Notes under the pieces: model-generated
The model's database searches: none
What the model was told of the DNA's origin: nothing
What the model saw: the letters and a program-made list of their open reading frames with translations, nothing else
Program-made: the position numbers and the translations under genes
DNA from: Fimbriimonadia bacterium
Lineage (GTDB): Bacteria; Armatimonadota; Fimbriimonadia; Fimbriimonadales; JABRVX01
Direction of reading: 5' to 3'
Length of the DNA: 64,000 nt
NCBI GenBank assembly: GCA_039961735.1
Contig: JABRVX010000006.1
Span: 18,646-82,645 of the forward strand
Part shown: positions 27,040 to 37,717 of the stretch, piece after piece
Layout of the letters: the number at the start of each line of letters is the position of its first letter
How positions within the stretch are numbered: position 1 is the first letter of the stretch

Positions 27040-27711
27040 GTGATAACCGACGGCGGGGCCAGCCCGTCTATCCCATCGGGAAGCGACGAGACGATGGAAG
27101 GACGCGCTGCGACACTGACCCAGGCAATCGGCGAAGGAAGCTGGGACGTCACCGACCTCCAACTCGTAATCCGGGCGAGGGGTGGCGATCTCCCGGCGTT
27201 CGCCATGCTGTTCGAGCGCTACCGAAAGCTTGTCTTTCGGTTCGTGTCGCACCTTGCCTCGGGCCGCGACGATGCCGAAGACATCACCCAGGAGTGCTTC
27301 GTTCGCGCATTCGAGAACCTGCATCGCTTCCGGGACGAGTGTCGCTTCACCACTTGGCTGCTCCGAATCGCGGTCAACCTATGCACGGACCGGGCAAGAA
27401 TGCGCTCGCGGCGCACCGCCCTGGAGGACCAGGAGGCGGCCGGTGCCCTGCTGTGGATGACCACGAGCGAACCTAGCGACCCTGTGGCGAACATCGTGGC
27501 AGAGCGCCGAGCCGATGCCGTGCGTCGAGCACTCAACGCGCTGCCGGAGCACCACAAGCTGATGATCGTGCTTCGTGACGTGGAGCAGAAGGACTACGAC
27601 GAAATCACCCAGATACTCGGGTGCACGTACGGTGGGGCCAAGCTGAGAGTGCTGCGAGCCAGACGAGCACTCCGGGATAGGCTTCAGCCCCTGTTGGAGG
27701 TACTGGAATGA
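27040..27711 (+). CDS. ECF-type RNA polymerase sigma factor
   Basis: A 223-residue extracytoplasmic-function sigma factor. The GTG at 27040 follows AGAGGG. An N-terminal extension of about 40 residues precedes region 2 (FAMLFERYRKLVFRFVSHL, DAEDITQECFVRAFENLHRF, FTTWLLRIAVNLCTD). Region 4 is at about 160-215 (ALNALPEHHKLMIVLRDVEQKDYDEI). Overlap with the anti-sigma gene by ATGA at 27708-27711 indicates coupled production of the pair. No typical ECF promoter (GGAAC-type -35) was recognised upstream, so autoregulation is unproven. Confidence 0.94.
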   Translation: MITDGGASPSIPSGSDETMEGRAATLTQAIGEGSWDVTDLQLVIRARGGDLPAFAMLFERYRKLVFRFVSHLASGRDDAEDITQECFVRAFENLHRFRDECRFTTWLLRIAVNLCTDRARMRSRRTALEDQEAAGALLWMTTSEPSDPVANIVAERRADAVRRALNALPEHHKLMIVLRDVEQKDYDEITQILGCTYGGAKLRVLRARRALRDRLQPLLEVLE

Positions 27712-28412
27712 AACTGGCCTGCATGCTGGTGCGCCGCAGCGCCGCGGCCTATGCGAACAACGAACTTCGCAACGGTCGCCTGGACAGGTTCGTTCGAAAC
27801 CATCTCGAGACGTGCCCCGACTGCGCCAGAGAAGTGGAGGCCTTTCGTGCGGTCGGTCGCTTATTGGCGTCCACGCGTCCTGCCGACGTTAGCCCGAGAG
27901 TGCAGTGGGACGATGTGCGCCGAACGATCCTGGCCCGCCGGGAAGCCCAGCGTCAGCGGGCAGCTGCTGTCGCTACGATGAGGCGAGGAGCCTCTCTTGC
28001 CGGGGTGTGCGGGGCAGCGGCCCTAGCGCTTTGGCTCGTCGGCCCGACGCTGCGAAACGGCCTGATCAGCGGCACGCCGGGCGAAGGTGAGATCGTCAAG
28101 TCGCCCGAGCCACAGCCTGCTCCGACCGCCATCACCGATACTAAGGCGCCTTCACCGTCGGTGCAGGAGGTTCGCCAGCCGCATCTAGCCGAGGCGAGCA
28201 TGCGCCAAGGGCAGGCACGGAGCATAACTGCGCCCGTCCGCACCGAACGCGTCGCCCTGGTGGAAGACCCGAAAATTCCAGCCCCGATTGGCCCCGCATC
28301 GGAGGGCCCTACACAGATCATCGCTGTGGAGCTCTCTCCGAACGCGAATACAGGAGCGGTGGAAGCCGCCGTGGTGTCACCTGATGAAGGCTCGCTGTTT
28401 ATTGATACTTAG
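27708..28412 (+). CDS. Membrane-anchored zinc-binding anti-sigma factor
   Basis: A 234-residue protein. Its N-terminal ASD-like domain has the ZAS motif H32-xxx-C36-xx-C39 (NHLETCPDCAREVEAF). One membrane helix follows at about 94-114 (GASLAGVCGAAALALWLVG). The outer portion, about 120 residues, is proline- and alanine-rich and probably disordered. It is expected to hold the upstream sigma factor at the membrane until a signal releases it. The gene ends inside the next gene, a protease-like PDZ protein, which suggests the three form one signalling module. Confidence 0.88.
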   Translation: MKLACMLVRRSAAAYANNELRNGRLDRFVRNHLETCPDCAREVEAFRAVGRLLASTRPADVSPRVQWDDVRRTILARREAQRQRAAAVATMRRGASLAGVCGAAALALWLVGPTLRNGLISGTPGEGEIVKSPEPQPAPTAITDTKAPSPSVQEVRQPHLAEASMRQGQARSITAPVRTERVALVEDPKIPAPIGPASEGPTQIIAVELSPNANTGAVEAAVVSPDEGSLFIDT

Positions 28413-29424
28413 TTTGCTGCTACTCTCGGCTCTGCCGCTGTGCTCATTCGCGCAGGACGAGGTGGATGAGCCTGCAGCCGCTCTATCGGCCATCGAGAAG
28501 TGCGTGATCTCGGTCACCGCGCGGCAACAGGCACGTCCCGGTCTCACCAAAGGTTTGGTTCGCGGTGGCATCGGCGTGCTGGTGCGCGCGGATGGCATCG
28601 CGCTCGTACCGGGAGAGCTGTTCGTGTACGGTGTTCGTACCGACTCCGGCACCGCCGAGGAGTTGTATTGCCGACCGGACCAAGTCAGTGTTACCGTAAC
28701 GGTGCCTGGCCACGAGCCGATTCCTGCGCAGATGCTCGGGGCCGATCCGCGCACTCGACTTGCCAGTATCCGCCTTGCGTCAATCCCTGCCTCTCTCTCG
28801 GTTCTGCCTCTTCAGAGCACCCAGCGGGTCGCCCCTGACCCCTCGGCGCGTGTGTTCCTCCCCGGCGCCCAGGTGATGCACGCCGCCCTGCCTGGCTCCG
28901 AGGCAATCGGTGTGGATGCGCACACCAACCGGTTTATGCCCTTGGTCGAGGTGCACCTGGAGCGTTCGGCCGTCGGGCTGAGTGGTGCTCCGGTTGTCAA
29001 CTCGAAGGGGCAATTCGTGGGTCTACTGAGGGCGCAGAAGGCTAGCACGCCGGGAGCAGAAACGCCTTCGCAAGTGTGGTTCGCGCTACCACCCAGCCTG
29101 GTGCAGCGTGTCGCCGAGGGCCTGGCACAACCGCCCTATGTTGTCAGGCACAGGTGGGTGGGGATTCAGTGCGATAACGCCCGTAACCGTCCGGGTGCGG
29201 CCGTGGTAGGGGTGACCTTGGGTGGACCCGGGCAGGTGGCGGGACTAACGATAGGCGACGTGATTATCGAAGCGGGCGGCCTCCCCGTGCGTACCTCCGC
29301 CGACTTCGCCGGTGCGGTATTCTCGCAGCCACTGGACGGCTGGCTTCCTATTACGGTGCTGCGCGGTGGTACGACGTTGAAACTGCGCGTGAAGGTTGCT
29401 GCCGAACCCACCCCCCGCCGCTGA
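28384..29424 (+). CDS. Exported HtrA-like trypsin-fold pseudoprotease with PDZ domain
   Basis: A 346-residue protein. ATG 28384 lies inside the end of the anti-sigma gene (29-base overlap) and yields a clear signal peptide (LLILSLLLLSALPLCSFAQ). Residues 38-218 align by eye with HtrA/DegS. The position of the catalytic His is Glu78 (GIALVPGELF), that of the Asp is Arg125 (DPRTRLASI), and the Ser is kept at 200 (GLSGAPVVN). A PDZ domain covers about 255-340 (VVGVTLGGPGQVAGLTIGDVIIEAGG). It is probably a sensor or scaffold rather than an active protease. Operon position recalls algU-mucA-mucD. Confidence 0.82.
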   Translation: MKARCLLILSLLLLSALPLCSFAQDEVDEPAAALSAIEKCVISVTARQQARPGLTKGLVRGGIGVLVRADGIALVPGELFVYGVRTDSGTAEELYCRPDQVSVTVTVPGHEPIPAQMLGADPRTRLASIRLASIPASLSVLPLQSTQRVAPDPSARVFLPGAQVMHAALPGSEAIGVDAHTNRFMPLVEVHLERSAVGLSGAPVVNSKGQFVGLLRAQKASTPGAETPSQVWFALPPSLVQRVAEGLAQPPYVVRHRWVGIQCDNARNRPGAAVVGVTLGGPGQVAGLTIGDVIIEAGGLPVRTSADFAGAVFSQPLDGWLPITVLRGGTTLKLRVKVAAEPTPRR

Positions 29425-29569
29425 CCTACGCCGTCTTTCCGGTTGATCGTTTCGGGGAACGGCAGTCGCTGCCGCTTGTGCTCACAGATGCTTACACGCG
29501 ATTGCCCTCTCAGCACTGTGCGCACCACGTCACGGGTACCCGAAGGAAGTGTTCCCCGCTCTATTGGGA

Positions 29570-29613
29570 AGGAGAAGAAAGCGCAGCGGCCCCGATGGGT
29601 ATCGGGGCCGCTG
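29570..29613 (-). terminator. Intrinsic terminator of the 23S-5S rRNA unit
   Basis: Reading the minus strand, a 13-base-pair stem (CAGCGGCCCCGAT / ATCGGGGCCGCTG, loop ACCC) is followed by the T-rich CGCTTTCTTCTCC. It begins 14 bases past the 5S 3' end. Confidence 0.85.
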
Positions 29614-29626
29614 TAAGCTATCAATC

Positions 29627-29740
29627 CGGGCAACGTGCTATCCTCCCGGGCCGTTGCCAGCCAAGTACTTTCGCCGCTGAGGGGCTTAACTACCGTGTTC
29701 GGGATGGGAACGGGTGTTTCTCCCTCGCCATGGTCACCCG
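29627..29740 (-). rRNA. rrf: 5S ribosomal RNA
   Basis: About 114 nucleotides. The ends pair as helix I over eight base pairs (5' CGGGTGAC with 3' GTTGCCCG, one G-U included). Conserved internal 5S segments are present on the minus strand: CCATGGCGAGGGAGAAACAC, CCCATCCCGAACACGG and TTAAGCCCCTCAGCG. It lies about 100 bases downstream of 23S in the same unit, with no tRNA between them. Confidence 0.95.
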
Positions 29741-29775
29741 AATTGAGATCGGATGGATCGCTCTTGGATTGTCAA

Positions 29776-29798
29776 GAGCACCCTGACAGTTGCATAGT
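29776..29798 (-). repeat. 3' arm of the 23S processing stem
   Basis: These 23 bases are the inverted complement of 32788-32810 with one difference, which becomes a G-U pair in RNA. Together they bracket the 23S gene and would form a long double helix, the typical RNase III target that frees pre-23S. Confidence 0.85.
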
Positions 29799-29842
29799 TA
29801 CGAGGTCTGTGTAGGAGTGTCGTGTCATGATTGCAGCTCTCT

Positions 29843-32745
<2,903 letters not shown>

Positions 32746-32787
32746 GAATATCTATCGTGAAGATACGACATCCCTCGAGACCTTTTC

Positions 32788-32810
32788 ACTATGCAACTGT
32801 CAAGGTGCTC
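32788..32810 (-). repeat. 5' arm of the 23S processing stem
   Basis: It pairs with 29776-29798 over 23 bases and lies in the rRNA leader, between the promoter and the mature 23S 5' end. Confidence 0.85.
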
Positions 32811-32864
32811 CAACCGCCGTCGCCGGCGACGCCGAACCCCTGTACAGGGCAGCGGCGAAAAGGA

Positions 32865-32893
32865 ATCATACCAGACCCGACGCCCCGTGTCAA
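32865..32893 (-). promoter_or_regulatory. Promoter of the 23S-5S unit (consensus sigma70)
   Basis: On the minus strand, TTGACA (32893-32888), a 17-base spacer and TATGAT (32870-32865) stand about 120 bases before mature 23S. A dedicated promoter here shows the unit can be transcribed without 16S. Confidence 0.85.
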
Positions 32894-33262
32894 GCGCCCT
32901 CCGAGTTTTTCGGAGGATTCGCACCAAAATCGTATCCGGGTTGCATCAGCCGACAGACCATACGTAAGGAAGGGAGCCTGAAATTGCATGCCGTCTCGTT
33001 CCAGCACTCCCCTTCGGCACCCGATACCCCATACCCATGCACCCAGCAACCAGGAAGCCGGTCAGGAGGAAGCGCTCCGCTATCGCAGAGATCCTCGTCG
33101 CGCTCTCCAGCCTCTACGTGCTTCCGTGAGCATCCTCCAGGTCTTGCAGAGCATGGTCACCCGTATTCCCCCCGGCTTTTAGCCCACTCCACACACTCGG
33201 CATGGCTCTTGCACTCCCCCTAGGCGAACCACGCTTTAGGACTTTGCCGAGGAGAGCACAGC
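32894..33262. other. Non-coding stretch between the rRNA promoter and a divergent PEP-CTERM gene
   Basis: No convincing gene, tRNA or 16S fragment is visible. It holds a small hairpin with a T-rich loop near 32897-32917 (CCTCCGA, TTTT, TCGGAGG). The ribosome site of the next gene (GAGGAGAGC) is at its right end. Confidence 0.6.
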
Positions 33263-33913
33263 ATGAGAACAGCAACACTTGCCGTAACGTTCGCCGCCGG
33301 GGCCTTGTGTCTAACCCTGCCCGCTGCAGCGAACACCTACGCAGGCAGCGACTGGATACTGGAGTACAACCTGAACGGGCAGATCGAGCTTTCTGCCACG
33401 CTTATCGACTTCGCGAGTGGAAACCAGACGGAATCCGTGACCGCTCTGGACATCCCCGGGGGCGCCAACTTCGGGATCGCCTTGCCCTTGCCGCTCGCAA
33501 TCGACATGTACGAGGTGGACTGGAACGGCAACGCCATCCTAGGGGACGTCGGGGACCGATTGCTGCGCGTGTACGGAGATGACCCGGGCGAGCTGCCGGT
33601 CGTGATCGACGGCGCCTACTTGGCCTGGATGAACCCGGTGCTGGCCGACTACGATCTCGAGATCACGCTCGCGCGCATCTCTACGACCATCATGGCCATG
33701 AACGGCCCCCGCGTATACGACCTGCGCGACGGAAAGGGCTTCGTTCTCGAGGGCTTCGCCTGGGCCAAGCCCGGCACAGGACGAGAGGACGGTACCCTCG
33801 CAGCATCGTCCAAGTTCATCCTGACCCGACCAGTGCCTGAGCCGAGCGCGCTGGCGGGCCTTGCCATCGGACTTACGACCCTCCTGAGTCTGCGAGCACG
33901 CCGCAGGGCGTGA
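33263..33913 (+). CDS. PEP-CTERM sorting-domain protein
   Basis: A 216-residue exported protein. The N-terminal signal peptide (MRTATLAVTFAAGALCLTLPAAA) is typical. The C-terminal sorting tail has VPEPSALAGLAIGLTTLLSL followed by RARRRA, that is the PEP motif, a membrane helix and a basic end. Family knowledge: exosortase cuts such tails during delivery to the cell surface. No exosortase is encoded in the window. The mature part (about 24-185) is rich in beta strands and unrecognised. Confidence 0.87.
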   Translation: MRTATLAVTFAAGALCLTLPAAANTYAGSDWILEYNLNGQIELSATLIDFASGNQTESVTALDIPGGANFGIALPLPLAIDMYEVDWNGNAILGDVGDRLLRVYGDDPGELPVVIDGAYLAWMNPVLADYDLEITLARISTTIMAMNGPRVYDLRDGKGFVLEGFAWAKPGTGREDGTLAASSKFILTRPVPEPSALAGLAIGLTTLLSLRARRRA

Positions 33914-33932
33914 GAGTGACTGGGCCTAACCA

Positions 33933-33967
33933 CTCCCCCACCGGCGTCCCCGCAGCCGGTGGGGGAG
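33933..33967 (+). terminator. Terminator hairpin after the PEP-CTERM gene
   Basis: A 13-base-pair stem CTCCCCCACCGGC / GCCGGTGGGGGAG with a nine-base loop lies 20 bases past the stop. Confidence 0.75.
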
Positions 33968-34025
33968 CATTCATTGAGGGACATGAACCGGTAAAATCTG
34001 GGTAAGACTACCGGGGGGTGCGAGG

Positions 34026-34505
34026 ATGGCGCTATCGCCCACGTTGAAGCAGCGACTGGAAATGCAAGGGTTCACGGGGTTGGACGAAGCCACATTGTGC
34101 AGTTTGGAGCCTGCAGCCAGGTTGACGCCGCTGCTATGCTCGGCCTCCGCGCTGATCACCGGCCTGACCGGTTCGGCCTACGTCGCCTGGGTGTTCGCCG
34201 CTCTCGGAATCTTGGGGGCCATCTTCCCTCGCCACGCTTTCGACCTGCTATACAACCACATGCTCCGGCCTATCTTCCGAGGACCGGTGTTGCCGCCGAA
34301 CGGTGGGGGCAGGCGGTTGGCCTGCGGCATGGGCGGGCTAATGCTGGCGGGCGCAGGTTGGGCCTTTTGGGCCGGCGCTACAGTAGTGGGCTACGTGCTG
34401 TGCGGCATCATGGTGGTGATGGCAGCGATAGCCGGTCTAACCCACTTCTGCCTTGCCGCGCTGATTTACCGCGCGCTGTTCGGTCGGCGCGCCACAGCAA
34501 GGTAA
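34026..34505 (+). CDS. DUF4395-like integral membrane protein
   Basis: A 159-residue protein with about four membrane helices (LTPLLCSASALITGL, VAWVFAALGILGAIF, CGMGGLMLAGAGWAFWAG, VLCGIMVVMAAIAGL). It ends in the HFCLAALIYRALFG element typical of DUF4395. The start follows GGGGGGTGCGAGG. Biochemical function of the family is unknown to me. It stands alone between a terminator and a convergent lipoprotein operon. Confidence 0.75.
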   Translation: MALSPTLKQRLEMQGFTGLDEATLCSLEPAARLTPLLCSASALITGLTGSAYVAWVFAALGILGAIFPRHAFDLLYNHMLRPIFRGPVLPPNGGGRRLACGMGGLMLAGAGWAFWAGATVVGYVLCGIMVVMAAIAGLTHFCLAALIYRALFGRRATAR

Positions 34506-34509
34506 CCAC

Positions 34510-34968
34510 CTATAGCTCGAAGTCAGGCTCTTCCCTCTCCGGCACCGGGCGACCCATCTGCTCATAGATGGCCTCGCTCTGCTGGATCAGCGCCGCGGCA
34601 CGCTCGTTCTTCGGATCGAGTTCCACTGCCTTGCGGAACATCTGCAGCGCTTGCCGAAACTTGGTGCTGCGCGAGAGATCCGGGGCATTCTGGATCGCAT
34701 CTCCTAGCTCGGTGAGCGCCTTCGAGTACGCCTGCGCCACTACTGCGTCCTTCGGGGCCTTCTCGTACTTGGCCTTGGCCTCCAGCGTGGAGTCGCGCAG
34801 ACGTATGAGCGCTTCCGGCACCTCGGCACCCGGCTCGCCATGAGGATTCTGTATGGGTGGATGCTGCGGAGGGCTCTCCGTGGTCTTCTCGGGCAGCGGG
34901 CCGTTGCACCCGATTAGGAACGAAGCTGCCACCAACACTAAGATGACACTAACGTGCTTGATTACCAC
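34510..34968 (-). CDS. TPR-like lipoprotein
   Basis: A 152-residue lipoprotein. GTG 34968 is chosen: AGGAGGC lies five bases upstream, and the protein then has a compact signal sequence with lipobox FLIGC. The body is helical, with a TPR-like unit near the end (FRQALQMFRKAVELDPKNER). It overlaps the preceding lipoprotein gene by 20 bases, the last of four lipoprotein genes in a row. A scaffold role is possible but not shown. Confidence 0.78.
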   Translation of the reverse strand: MVIKHVSVILVLVAASFLIGCNGPLPEKTTESPPQHPPIQNPHGEPGAEVPEALIRLRDSTLEAKAKYEKAPKDAVVAQAYSKALTELGDAIQNAPDLSRSTKFRQALQMFRKAVELDPKNERAAALIQQSEAIYEQMGRPVPEREEPDFEL

Positions 34969-35503
34969 TGATAGCCTCCTGGCGCAGAACCTTCGGGTCC
35001 AGCGCGGTGTCTTCCAGGTTCTCATTGAACGTCACGAAACCGTTGTCGTCGTTCGCTCGCAGTGTAAGCTTCGCGCCTTCGCGGACGTACACGACCTCGA
35101 TCCAGCCATCGCCCTTTTTGCGCGTCCCTTTGCCCAGACGCTTCTCGTATTCGGCGAAGGCATCCTCCGCCTCGGTCATACTCTCCATCACCACCCGATG
35201 GATCATCTTCACCGCACCCTTGCCCGGAACAAAGGCTGCAGCGAAGCTCTCCTGGCTAGGCAGTTCCCACGCCATGTACTCCAGACCGGGGTCGGCACCC
35301 ACCTGTTCGGCGATGTCCTTAGCATCGGGCGGAGCGGGCACGGCTTCCTGGACCTGCTCAGGTGTTGCGCCTAAGAACAGCGGCTTCACGCCGATGAGTT
35401 GCAGCTTCGGCGGGGCGGCCTGCGTAGTTTCCGGCTTCGGCCTGTCACCCGTGCAGCCGCTCAGCAACAGTCCGAGAGCCGCAACCAGCAGCAAACTCCT
35501 CAC
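34949..35503 (-). CDS. Lipoprotein, paralogue of its upstream neighbour
   Basis: A 184-residue lipoprotein. GTG 35503 is preferred: it overlaps the upstream stop as GTGA and gives the signal VRSLLLVAALGLLLSGC with lipobox LLSGC. Longer in-frame versions are not signal-like. The core resembles 35500-36111: FLGATPEQVQEAVPAPPDAK against RLGASFAEVQNAYPMPHGAK, then similar spacing to EDAFAEYEKRLGKG and LWSQRYEKSFGEP. Probably a tandem duplicate. Function unknown. Confidence 0.78.
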   Translation of the reverse strand: MRSLLLVAALGLLLSGCTGDRPKPETTQAAPPKLQLIGVKPLFLGATPEQVQEAVPAPPDAKDIAEQVGADPGLEYMAWELPSQESFAAAFVPGKGAVKMIHRVVMESMTEAEDAFAEYEKRLGKGTRKKGDGWIEVVYVREGAKLTLRANDDNGFVTFNENLEDTALDPKVLRQEAISGNQAR

Positions 35504-36111
35504 TGTTTCTTGCGCTCCCGCATTGCACGAAGTGCCTCTTGCATAGCCTTCACATGAGCCGAGTCGACCAGAGTGGCGGTGAACCGGTGGTCCGCCCCCG
35601 ACCGGATGGTTTCCAGCCGCAGGCGGCAAGCATCTTGCTCCCGTCCGTAGCTCCGAATGGTACGCGCGGGTTGTCGGTCCACGACCGGTTCTCCGAAGCT
35701 CTTCTCATACCTCTGAGACCACAGAGTCGCCTCGGCGCTTGTCACCGGCGCGATGCTGTGGCTGATCTGCACGAGGCGTCCGTCCCTAAAGTAGGCTATC
35801 AGGGTCTGCGCCGGGTTCTGCCTGGTCCCGTTGGACTGGACCCAGGCCAGCATGTCGAAGCCTCCGGGTAGCTCAGCGTTCGGCAGTTCCTTCGCCCCGT
35901 GCGGCATCGGATAGGCATTCTGGACCTCGGCGAAGGAAGCACCGAGGCGCACTGCCACCGCACCGTTGGCGTCCAACAGGGCGAAGCGCGCGCGGTCGGT
36001 ATTAGGCGGGGCGGACGCGCTCGATGCGGGCACCTCCGGGGGGCCGCTCCTGCAACCGGCCACCAACGCTGCAGAACAGCAGATGAGGATGAGGAGGGTT
36101 ACGCGTCTCAT
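35500..36111 (-). CDS. Lipoprotein, first of a tandem paralogous pair
   Basis: A 203-residue lipoprotein with the signal MRRVTLLILICCSAALVAGC, where the lipobox is LVAGC. The mature part has a conserved LGASFAEVQNAYPMPHGAKE segment and a FDMLAWVQ strand shared in pattern with the next gene. The region suggests a small alpha/beta domain. Translation of the following gene is coupled by a GTGA overlap. Confidence 0.78.
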   Translation of the reverse strand: MRRVTLLILICCSAALVAGCRSGPPEVPASSASAPPNTDRARFALLDANGAVAVRLGASFAEVQNAYPMPHGAKELPNAELPGGFDMLAWVQSNGTRQNPAQTLIAYFRDGRLVQISHSIAPVTSAEATLWSQRYEKSFGEPVVDRQPARTIRSYGREQDACRLRLETIRSGADHRFTATLVDSAHVKAMQEALRAMRERKKQ

Positions 36112-36119
36112 AAGCTAGC

Positions 36120-36146
36120 TGCCGCACGGCGAAGTGCCGTGCGGCA
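36120..36146 (-). terminator. Hairpin between lipoprotein genes
   Basis: An 11-base-pair stem TGCCGCACGGC / GCCGTGCGGCA with loop ACTTC (minus strand) lies between the 36178-36453 gene and the next lipoprotein gene. No T-tract follows, so partial termination or mRNA processing is possible. Confidence 0.55.
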
Positions 36147-36177
36147 ATCGTCGTTGCTAACGTCCGGTGACGTTTGC

Positions 36178-36453
36178 CTAGTTGCCGCCCTCTGTCGGCG
36201 GTGCAGGAGGCGTCGCACCCTCGGTAGGAGTCTTGCCGCCCTCCTCACCGGCTGGCGGTGTGGTGGAGGTGCCGGTGTCGCCCGTCCCAGTCTCGGCCGG
36301 GGGAGTCGTTCCAGTGTCTCCGCCGTTCGGCGTCTCAGGCTTCTGCATGCCGTTCTCCTCGCCGCCACCATTCGTCGTCTCGGCGCCTTTGCAGCCGCCC
36401 ACGATGGCGATGGCGATGCAGGCGAGCATCAGCCATGCGATCTTTCTCAACAT
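36178..36453 (-). CDS. Small low-complexity lipoprotein
   Basis: A 91-residue lipoprotein. ATG 36453 follows GGAGG at good spacing; the longer in-frame start gives no signal sequence. The signal MLRKIAWLMLACIAIAIVGGC ends in lipobox VGGC. The mature 70 residues are almost only Gly, Thr, Pro, Glu and Asp (TGTTPPAETGTGDTGTST-like), so it is disordered. Probably a surface tether or spacer; no domain is recognised. Confidence 0.75.
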   Translation of the reverse strand: MLRKIAWLMLACIAIAIVGGCKGAETTNGGGEENGMQKPETPNGGDTGTTPPAETGTGDTGTSTTPPAGEEGGKTPTEGATPPAPPTEGGN

Positions 36454-36574
36454 CTGCTTGATCCTCCGTTCATTCTGCGTCGTCGGCGGCGCGGGCCTTA
36501 CGGCCCAGCACTTCCGTGCCACCGACAACTGCATTCTACCCACAAAAGAACCAGGTCCCGCGCAAGTGGTGGTC

Positions 36575-37717
36575 CTAGGACGTTTCCGGAGCACGGAGCG
36601 AGTTCACCGCTGCGTCCATCTCTCGGCAACGTCTGACCGCCTCCGTAGCGGAGAGCCTCTCGTATGGCGATCCAACCTGTGCTTCGAAGACTTGTTTAGC
36701 CTTCTCGGGCATGGCCTGGAGGATAGTCTCCTCTGAAGCGGACGGAGGCAATCTTAGGAGACGCCCCGCCCGACGCAACGCATCCTGCCGAATCGCCTGC
36801 AGCGCGGGGCCTGCAAGACCGGCCTCCCCATAGAGGCGCGCTAAGGCAACAACGTAGTCCCCGAGAGGAGGCTGCTGGCGCCTCCGAGAAGCAGGGTAGC
36901 CCAGACGGGAACCTTGCGCTACCGCTAGAACGCCGAACAGCAGCAGAGCGTGGTAGACGAGCGTGCGACCCGGGCGGCCTATGCGTCCCCACAGGCTACC
37001 CGACTGGTCATCCACCGCGCCGTGGATCGTTTCCTCGAAGGCCACCGAGCGAGCCCCCCGTGCGGCAATCCCGATCAGCCGGATGGCGGCCTCTGCGTGA
37101 TCGGCTTCACCCAGTTGCTCGTTCGTAAAAGGCGCTGCGTCAGCGAAAGCAACCAGCCACCCCTTGCCATATGCCCGAGCCAAACCGACTGGCTCGGTGC
37201 CGTTCGCCATAAGGACCACCCAATCGTTGCCTCTCGGGCGCAGAGCATGAACGGTGACAACACGCACGTCCCCCATCGCAGGATGGACCGAGCGCGCGCG
37301 ACTCGGCGCTGAGGCTCGGGACAGTCCAATCTGTTCCTCGATACCAGGCAGATCTGCTGCCCCAAGCAGTACCAGGGTCGAACCGGCTCGCGCAAGGCCT
37401 AGGGCGCGCTCCCAGCCGGCACTGCCCCCGCCTAGTCCCCCAGGATGCCGTCTGCCGGGGGCGATGCCGCCTTCTGCGAGGACGAGGATCCGAGGCGGCT
37501 CTTTGACACTGTCGAGTGGTGTGCGCGAACGCGACACCTCATAACCCATCGCTCCCACCAAGCGGTACAGGGCCGCCAGACCGCCCGGGCCTGTCGAATA
37601 GGTGGAGCGGGAGCCCGGGTCCCGCTGCCGCCGTGATAGGATGGAGACACCCCCGAACATGGTAAGGAGAATGGCTGCAATCACAATGGCCGCTACGAGT
37701 CGCCCGACGAGCCTCAT
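36575..37717 (-). CDS. DUF4350 domain-containing membrane protein
   Basis: A 380-residue protein with an N-terminal helix (VGRLVAAIVIAAILLTMFGG), a DUF4350-like domain (STGPGGLAALYRLVGAMGYEVSR, then ILVLAEGG), and a second helix near 275-295 (VYHALLLFGVLAVAQG). DUF4350 genes typically sit with DUF4129, MoxR and DUF58 genes. The DUF4129 gene is directly upstream with an ATGA overlap (37714-37717). The module's role is not established; an envelope or export-related function is often presumed. Confidence 0.85.
   Translation of the reverse strand: MRLVGRLVAAIVIAAILLTMFGGVSILSRRQRDPGSRSTYSTGPGGLAALYRLVGAMGYEVSRSRTPLDSVKEPPRILVLAEGGIAPGRRHPGGLGGGSAGWERALGLARAGSTLVLLGAADLPGIEEQIGLSRASAPSRARSVHPAMGDVRVVTVHALRPRGNDWVVLMANGTEPVGLARAYGKGWLVAFADAAPFTNEQLGEADHAEAAIRLIGIAARGARSVAFEETIHGAVDDQSGSLWGRIGRPGRTLVYHALLLFGVLAVAQGSRLGYPASRRRQQPPLGDYVVALARLYGEAGLAGPALQAIRQDALRRAGRLLRLPPSASEETILQAMPEKAKQVFEAQVGSPYERLSATEAVRRCREMDAAVNSLRAPETS

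Noticed and set aside
32894..33262. 16S rRNA remnant or spacer tRNA upstream of 23S
   Set aside because: No conserved 16S segment or tRNA could be found here on either strand.
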